Assembly: GCF_049801055.1 (NCBI RefSeq)
Contig: NZ_JBNAGF010000014.1
Location: forward strand, 62,001 to 126,000
DNA from: JBNAGF01 sp049801055
GTDB lineage: Bacteria > Pseudomonadota > Alphaproteobacteria > Rhodobacterales > Rhodobacteraceae
Direction: 5' to 3'
Length of the DNA stretch: 64,000 nucleotides
The translations under genes were made by a program, and so were the position numbers. A model generated the notes under the pieces. The model saw nothing but the letters and a program-made list of their open reading frames with translations, ran no database searches and was not told the origin of the DNA. This document shows positions 59,677 to 64,000 of the stretch, in pieces (position 1 is the stretch's first letter; every line of letters starts with the position of its first letter).

Positions 59677-60387
59677 TCAGTCAACAATGTCTCCATTTAG
59701 GAAAGCCGCGGCTTTCGAACTCTTTGGCGAGTCGAAGAACTGCGTGGCCGGAGCGGCTTCGTGCACCTTTCCGTCCACCAGAAAGACCACTTCGCTTGCA
59801 AGCCTCTTTGCCTGCCCCATGTCGTGGGTCGACATGATAAGCCGCGTTCCTCTTGCCGTTGCCTCATGTAAAAGCGCCTCGATCTCTCGTGTTGATCGAC
59901 CATCCAGAGAGGCACAAGGCTCATCTAGAAACAGAACTTCGGGATTGCGTGTAAAGGCGCGGGCCAAGGCAAGTTTCTGCCGCTCGCCGCCAGATAGAAC
60001 CGCCGCCTGTTGGTTCAACATTTCACCAATTCCTACTCGTCCCGCCCATTCTTCGGCGACCAGCCTTGCTCGTTTCCTGGTTTCGCCGGCTACAAGCAGA
60101 GGATAGGCAATATTGTCCCGCACAGTGCGCCTCATCATCACCGGTGACTGAAACACAAAACCCTGTTTTTGGCGGGCCTCCTCTATCCCACACGACCATT
60201 CGATAGTTCCGGCACTGAGCCGCTGGATCCCATGCAGCAACCTCAGAAGCGAAGTTTTGCCCGCCCCGTTTGGCCCGATAACAATTGTTACACCCGTTGC
60301 CTCAAAATCGAGATCGACCGGCCCGACGAGCACCTTGCCTTGTCTGCGCGAGACCGCGCCACGCACCTTCAAAGGCATCAGGCCCAT
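59677..60387 (-). CDS. tupC: Tungstate ABC transporter ATPase
   Basis: The 236-residue ABC ATPase has Walker A IGPNGAGKTSLLRLLHG, Q-loop FVFQSPVMMRRTVRDN, signature LSGGERQKLALARAF, Walker B VLFLDEP and H-loop STHDMGQAKRL. It overlaps tupB (TGATG). Linked to a TupB-type permease and to formate dehydrogenase, its most likely cargo is tungstate or molybdate for the FDH cofactor. Confidence 0.85.
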   Translation of the reverse strand: MGLMPLKVRGAVSRRQGKVLVGPVDLDFEATGVTIVIGPNGAGKTSLLRLLHGIQRLSAGTIEWSCGIEEARQKQGFVFQSPVMMRRTVRDNIAYPLLVAGETRKRARLVAEEWAGRVGIGEMLNQQAAVLSGGERQKLALARAFTRNPEVLFLDEPCASLDGRSTREIEALLHEATARGTRLIMSTHDMGQAKRLASEVVFLVDGKVHEAAPATQFFDSPKSSKAAAFLNGDIVD

Positions 60388-61091
60388 CACCAACGCCCCT
60401 CTGTTTCTGTCTGGGTGAGACGGTGGATTGCCAGATTGACTGCGATTGCCATGCCGATCAGCACAAAGCCCAGCGCCAGAGCCAATGCAAGTTCACCCTT
60501 GCTGGTTTCCAAGGCGATAGCAGTCGTCAGCACGCGTGTCGTATGGTCTATATTGCCACCAACGATCATGATGGCGCCAACCTCGCCGATGGCCCGCCCG
60601 AAACCTGCCAACGATGCGGTTAACAGCGCCCTTCGACTGTCCCACAGGATTGCCCGAACCCTCTGCGATTGTGTGGTGTTTAGAGACAGAAGCAGATCGT
60701 GATAGTCAGACCAGATTTCACGCAGCGATTGATGCGCTATCGAGGCAATGAGCGGAACAATGATTATGACCTGAGCGATTATCATTGCAGTTGGCGTGAA
60801 CAGCAGCCCAAACACGCCGAGCGGCCCCGACCGGGACAGCAAAAGGTACACGAACAGACCGACCACTACAGGCGGAAGCCCCATCAGCGCGTTCATAACC
60901 GCAATTGTCGTCCTGCGCATACGAAACCGCCGCACGGACAGCAGACCCGCGATCGGGAATGCAATAAGCGAAGCGATGACAAGCGCACTTACGGTCACAT
61001 GCAGCGACCGCAAGGTGATTTCCACGAGGTCGGGGTCAAATGACACGATCAGAATGACCGCCTGCACCAGCCCCTGCCAGATATCGGACAT
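60387..61091 (-). CDS. tupB: Tungstate ABC transporter permease
   Basis: The 234-residue permease has five or six helices and the TupB/WtpB motif GFGRAIGEVGAIMIVGGNI (about residues 163-181) plus LMGLPPVVVGLFVYLLL. The conserved EVGA...GGN motif favours tungstate over other ABC permeases. No binding-protein (tupA) gene lies beside it in this window. It starts 95 bases past the end of the formate dehydrogenase gene on the same strand. Confidence 0.85.
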   Translation of the reverse strand: MSDIWQGLVQAVILIVSFDPDLVEITLRSLHVTVSALVIASLIAFPIAGLLSVRRFRMRRTTIAVMNALMGLPPVVVGLFVYLLLSRSGPLGVFGLLFTPTAMIIAQVIIIVPLIASIAHQSLREIWSDYHDLLLSLNTTQSQRVRAILWDSRRALLTASLAGFGRAIGEVGAIMIVGGNIDHTTRVLTTAIALETSKGELALALALGFVLIGMAIAVNLAIHRLTQTETEGRW

Positions 61092-61185
61092 GATCGGAAC
61101 CCGCTCCTAGCCGCGCGTTAATTTGCACCTAGCGAGACTAACGGGTTCCACCATGCTTGGTCGAACCGAATGTTCCCGGCTGCAC

Positions 61186-63966
61186 CTATTCTGCGGCAAT
61201 ATCCCCCGCCTTTTCGACATGAACCGCCGAGAACTTAAACTCGGGGATCTTGCCATATGGGTCAAGTGCCGGATTTGTCAAAATGTTTGCGGCCGCTTCG
61301 ACATACGCGAAAGGTAGGAACACATTGTTCTCGGCCACCGCGCGGTCAGCCCGCGCCATCACCGTGACCGACCCGCGCCGGGTTGTTAAGCGCAGATAAT
61401 CTCCAGGTGCAGCCCCCAGCTCTCTGAGAGTTCTCGGGTGAAGCGAACAGTTTGCCTCGGGCTCGACGGCATCAAGAACCTTGCTGCGGCGCGTCATCGA
61501 TCCAGTGTGCCAATGTTCCAGTTGTCTGCCTGTGATCAGAACAAACGGGAACTCTGCGTCTGGAGTTTCGTCCGGCGGGATCACGTTGGCCGGAGTAAAT
61601 CGGGCGCGTCCATCCTGGCGCGGGAACCCGTCGCCAAAAACAATCGCCTGCCCGGGATCTTCGGGGCTGAGCGACGGATAGGTGACCGCGGTACCCTCAA
61701 GGCGTTCCCATGTGATGTTGTCGAGCGACCCCATGTTCAGCTTCATCTCGGCGAAAACCTGAGATGGATGGGTGTAAGTCCAGTCGAGACCCAGTCGCTT
61801 AGCAAGCTCCACTTCGATCCACCAATCTTCCTTGGCTTCTCCCGGTGGGGGGCAGACGGGGCGGCCCATTTGGACCTGTCGGTTGGTGTTCGTTACCGTT
61901 CCCGATTTTTCATACCACGCCGATGACGGCAGGATCACATCCGCGTAGTTCGCGGTTTCCGTCAGAAAGATGTCCTGAACAACCAGATGCTCCAGCTTGG
62001 CAAGCGCATCTCTGGCATGTTCGGCATCCGGATCGGACATCGCTGGATTTTCACCGAGAATATACATGCTTCGGATATCGTCATTATGGATTGCATCCAT
62101 GATTTCAACGACGGTCAGGCCCTTCTCATTCGAGAAGTCACCTGATTTCCAGACCTCGGTAAAGGCGGAACGCACGCCGTCATCCGTGACGCTCTGGTAG
62201 TCGGGCAGGAACATGGGGATCAGCCCCGCATCCGACGCGCCTTGCACGTTGTTTTGCCCACGCAATGGGTGCAAGCCAGCGCCCGGACGCCCGACATTGC
62301 CGGTCATGAGCGCCAGCGAGATCAGACAACGCGAATTATCGGTGCCGTGAACGTGCTGAGAAATCCCCATGCCCCAGAAGATCAGGCCGGCTTTTGCATT
62401 GGCAAATGTCCTTGCCACATCCCTAAGAACGTCAGGCTCAATGCCGCAAACAGGCGCCATCTTTTCGGGCGTGAAATCCTTGAGATGGGCCTTCATCTCT
62501 TCCCAGTTTTCGGTGAACTTGTCGATATAGGTCGTGTCGTAGAGCTCTTCTTCGACGATCACGTTCATGATCGCGTTCAGCATCGAAACATCGCCGCCCG
62601 CTTTAAACTGCAGCATGTGGCTGGCAAATCTCTTGAGCCCCTGACCACGCGGGTCCATCACGATCAGCTTTCCGCCACGCTTGGCGAACTGCTTGAAATA
62701 GGTGGCTGCCACAGGGTGGTTCTCGATCGGATTACACCCGATGACGATCGCCACGTCCGAGTTCTCGATTTCGTTGAACGTCGCCGAAACCGCGCCCGAA
62801 CCGACATTTTCCAGCAATGCCGCGACCGATGAGGCATGGCACAACCGGGTGCAGTGATCTACGTTGTTGTGCCCAAAGCCCTGCCGGATCAGCTTCTGGA
62901 ACAGATATGCTTCTTCGTTCGAGCATTTGGCCGATCCGAAACCGGCAACATAGGTTCCCTTCTGGTCGCGCAATTTGGCCATGCCGCCGGCGGCAAAGTC
63001 GAGCGCCTCATCCCAACTGGCTTCGCGGAAGTGCGTCATTAGGTTGCCCGGATCGACGTTCAGACCCTTTGGCGGTGCATCTTCTCGCCGGATCAAAGGC
63101 TTGGTCAAACGGTGAGGATGGTGGATGTAATCGAAACCGAACCGACCCTTGACGCACAGACGGTTTTCGTTAGCGGGGCCATCTATACCCTCAACATACT
63201 TGATCTTGTCATCCTTGATCTTGAACTTGATCTGACAGCCTACACCGCAATAGGGGCACACGCTCTCGACTTCCCGATCAAAGTCCTTGCTGTCACCAGC
63301 CTGTGTATCGTCCAGAACAGTGGCCGGCATCAGGGCTCCGGTCGGGCAGGCCTGAACGCATTCGCCGCAAGCCACGCAAGACGACCCACCCATCGGATCA
63401 TCCTGATCAAAGATGATTTTTGAGGTGCTGCCACGCCCTGCCATTCCGATTACATCATTGACCTGCACCTCGCGGCACGCGCGGACACACAGGTTGCAGT
63501 TAATGCAGGCATCAAGGTTGACCCGCATGGCGACATGGCTGTCATCCAAGATCGGAACATGGGAGGGATCCTTACTCGGAAAGCGACTTTCGCTGACACC
63601 GTTCAGATCGGCCATGTCCTGAAAGTGCGAGGATGCATCGTGCTTGATCTCAGGCTGGTCCGCGACAAGCAACTCCATGACCATCTCGCGGGATTTACGC
63701 GCCCGGTCACTGTCAGTTGCCACCACCATTCCGTCAGATACGGGGCGGATGCAGGATGCAACCAGCGTCCGTTCACCTTCGACCTCGACCATGCAGGCCC
63801 GGCAATTTCCGTCAGGGCGGTAGCCCTTGGCCGGCTTGTGGCACAGATGGGGTATGACAAACCCTTTACCGTTTGCCGCCTCCCAGATCGTATAACCTTC
63901 GGGGACCGTCACCTCATCGCCGTTGAGGGTAAAGGTCACCATGTTTACTTGTGCTCCGTCGGGCAT
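61186..63966 (-). CDS. fdsA: NAD-dependent formate dehydrogenase alpha subunit
   Basis: FdsA oxidises formate to CO2 at a Mo/W-bis-MGD centre, passing electrons to FdsBG and NAD+. The 926-residue protein has a 2Fe-2S domain (IPHLCHKPAKGYRPDGNCRA), two ferredoxin 4Fe-4S clusters (CINCNLCVRACR, CVACGECVQACP), the Mo-domain cluster (VCPYCGVGCQIKF ... NRLCVKGRFG), and the ligand Cys in DHCTRLCHASSV; there is no Sec codon. GGAGGAGA precedes ATG 63966. tupB follows it, and the start abuts the end of a probable fdsB. It would drain formate made from oxalate. Confidence 0.93.
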   Translation of the reverse strand: MPDGAQVNMVTFTLNGDEVTVPEGYTIWEAANGKGFVIPHLCHKPAKGYRPDGNCRACMVEVEGERTLVASCIRPVSDGMVVATDSDRARKSREMVMELLVADQPEIKHDASSHFQDMADLNGVSESRFPSKDPSHVPILDDSHVAMRVNLDACINCNLCVRACREVQVNDVIGMAGRGSTSKIIFDQDDPMGGSSCVACGECVQACPTGALMPATVLDDTQAGDSKDFDREVESVCPYCGVGCQIKFKIKDDKIKYVEGIDGPANENRLCVKGRFGFDYIHHPHRLTKPLIRREDAPPKGLNVDPGNLMTHFREASWDEALDFAAGGMAKLRDQKGTYVAGFGSAKCSNEEAYLFQKLIRQGFGHNNVDHCTRLCHASSVAALLENVGSGAVSATFNEIENSDVAIVIGCNPIENHPVAATYFKQFAKRGGKLIVMDPRGQGLKRFASHMLQFKAGGDVSMLNAIMNVIVEEELYDTTYIDKFTENWEEMKAHLKDFTPEKMAPVCGIEPDVLRDVARTFANAKAGLIFWGMGISQHVHGTDNSRCLISLALMTGNVGRPGAGLHPLRGQNNVQGASDAGLIPMFLPDYQSVTDDGVRSAFTEVWKSGDFSNEKGLTVVEIMDAIHNDDIRSMYILGENPAMSDPDAEHARDALAKLEHLVVQDIFLTETANYADVILPSSAWYEKSGTVTNTNRQVQMGRPVCPPPGEAKEDWWIEVELAKRLGLDWTYTHPSQVFAEMKLNMGSLDNITWERLEGTAVTYPSLSPEDPGQAIVFGDGFPRQDGRARFTPANVIPPDETPDAEFPFVLITGRQLEHWHTGSMTRRSKVLDAVEPEANCSLHPRTLRELGAAPGDYLRLTTRRGSVTVMARADRAVAENNVFLPFAYVEAAANILTNPALDPYGKIPEFKFSAVHVEKAGDIAAE

Positions 63967-63967
63967 A

Positions 63968-64000
63968 TCAGATCTCCTCCGGGAAATGCTTCATCGTCAG
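63968..64000 (-). CDS. Tail of an upstream gene, probably fdsB
   Basis: On the minus strand an open frame enters the window and ends LTMKHFPEEI then TGA, one base before the fdsA ATG. Position fits the beta subunit FdsB of NAD-linked formate dehydrogenase, normally just before fdsA. Ten residues cannot prove the family. Confidence 0.5.
   Translation of the reverse strand: MTMKHFPEEI

Noticed and set aside
1..64000. CRISPR arrays, tRNA/rRNA genes, transposases, integrases, attachment sites or selenocysteine insertion
   Set aside because: I looked for regular short repeats, tRNA arm consensus, DDE/tyrosine-recombinase motifs and in-frame TGA in fdsA and saw none; the formate dehydrogenase has Cys at the metal site.

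Overview
This is a chromosomal window from an alphaproteobacterium, almost certainly a marine Rhodobacteraceae (Roseobacter-group) species. The evidence is the GC-rich coding bias, MipZ-type division control, an L31 without cysteines, a MocR-type TauR, and neighbouring pathways typical of roseobacters: taurine to sulfite via Tpa/Xsc/Pta/SoeABC, tripartite tricarboxylate transporters, and FDS-type formate dehydrogenase. I see no rRNA, tRNA, CRISPR array, insertion sequence, integrase or prophage. The window is densely packed with catabolic operons.

Layout. 0-2.6 kb: translation cluster (end of rimM, trmD, a CBS-domain gene, rplS, rpmE). 2.9-4.9 kb: mipZ facing a class III nucleotide cyclase. 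5.0-12.9 kb: homogentisate catabolism (MarR regulator, hmgA, fahA, an MBL-fold protein with a broken metal motif, a flavin monooxygenase with a DUF2783 partner resembling MhaAB, a VOC protein, maiA, and a DOPA-dioxygenase-family gene). 13-30 kb: taurine and sulfonate catabolism (tauABC, tpa, tauR, xsc, pta, a citrate synthase, and soeABC for sulfite oxidation), interrupted by an ArsR/ArsP-type regulator-permease pair. 30-45.4 kb: housekeeping and mixed genes (dapA, slt, an EamA transporter, divergent mnmD and an MnmC2-like oxidoreductase, a MaoC/HTD2-like dehydratase, an FMN reductase, an OmpA lipoprotein, an Ada-like protein, nth, a PfkB kinase, split MetF/MTHFR_C genes, DUF1127, an ApbA-like protein, an ScfR-type regulator).

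45.5-64 kb: this looks like an oxalate/C1 island. On the minus strand gntR-oxc-frc-formyltransferase-fhs-usp-tctC-tctB-tctA run in one direction. Divergent from gntR are an isochorismatase-family hydrolase and an unusual sucCD pair. Next to them lie tungstate-transport genes (tupBC, no tupA) and the formate dehydrogenase catalytic subunit. A coherent reading is: oxalate is taken up (perhaps by TctABC) and activated by Frc; Oxc makes formyl-CoA; the C1 unit then goes to formate and NADH via FDH or to 10-formyl-tetrahydrofolate via Fhs. The least expected gene is a formyltransferase resembling the N-terminal domain of 10-formyl-THF dehydrogenase (ALDH1L1), placed between frc and fhs. It could move formyl groups between CoA, folate and formate, and is my best candidate for undescribed biology here.

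Regulatory signals visible by eye include paired TauR-like sites, two GntR-type TGGTATACCA-like palindromes around gntR, a MarR-type inverted repeat before hmgA, an ArsR-side inverted repeat, stem-loops directly after both solute-binding-protein genes (tauA, tctC), and several intrinsic terminators. All product calls come from reading translated sequence and recalled family motifs; no database search was run.
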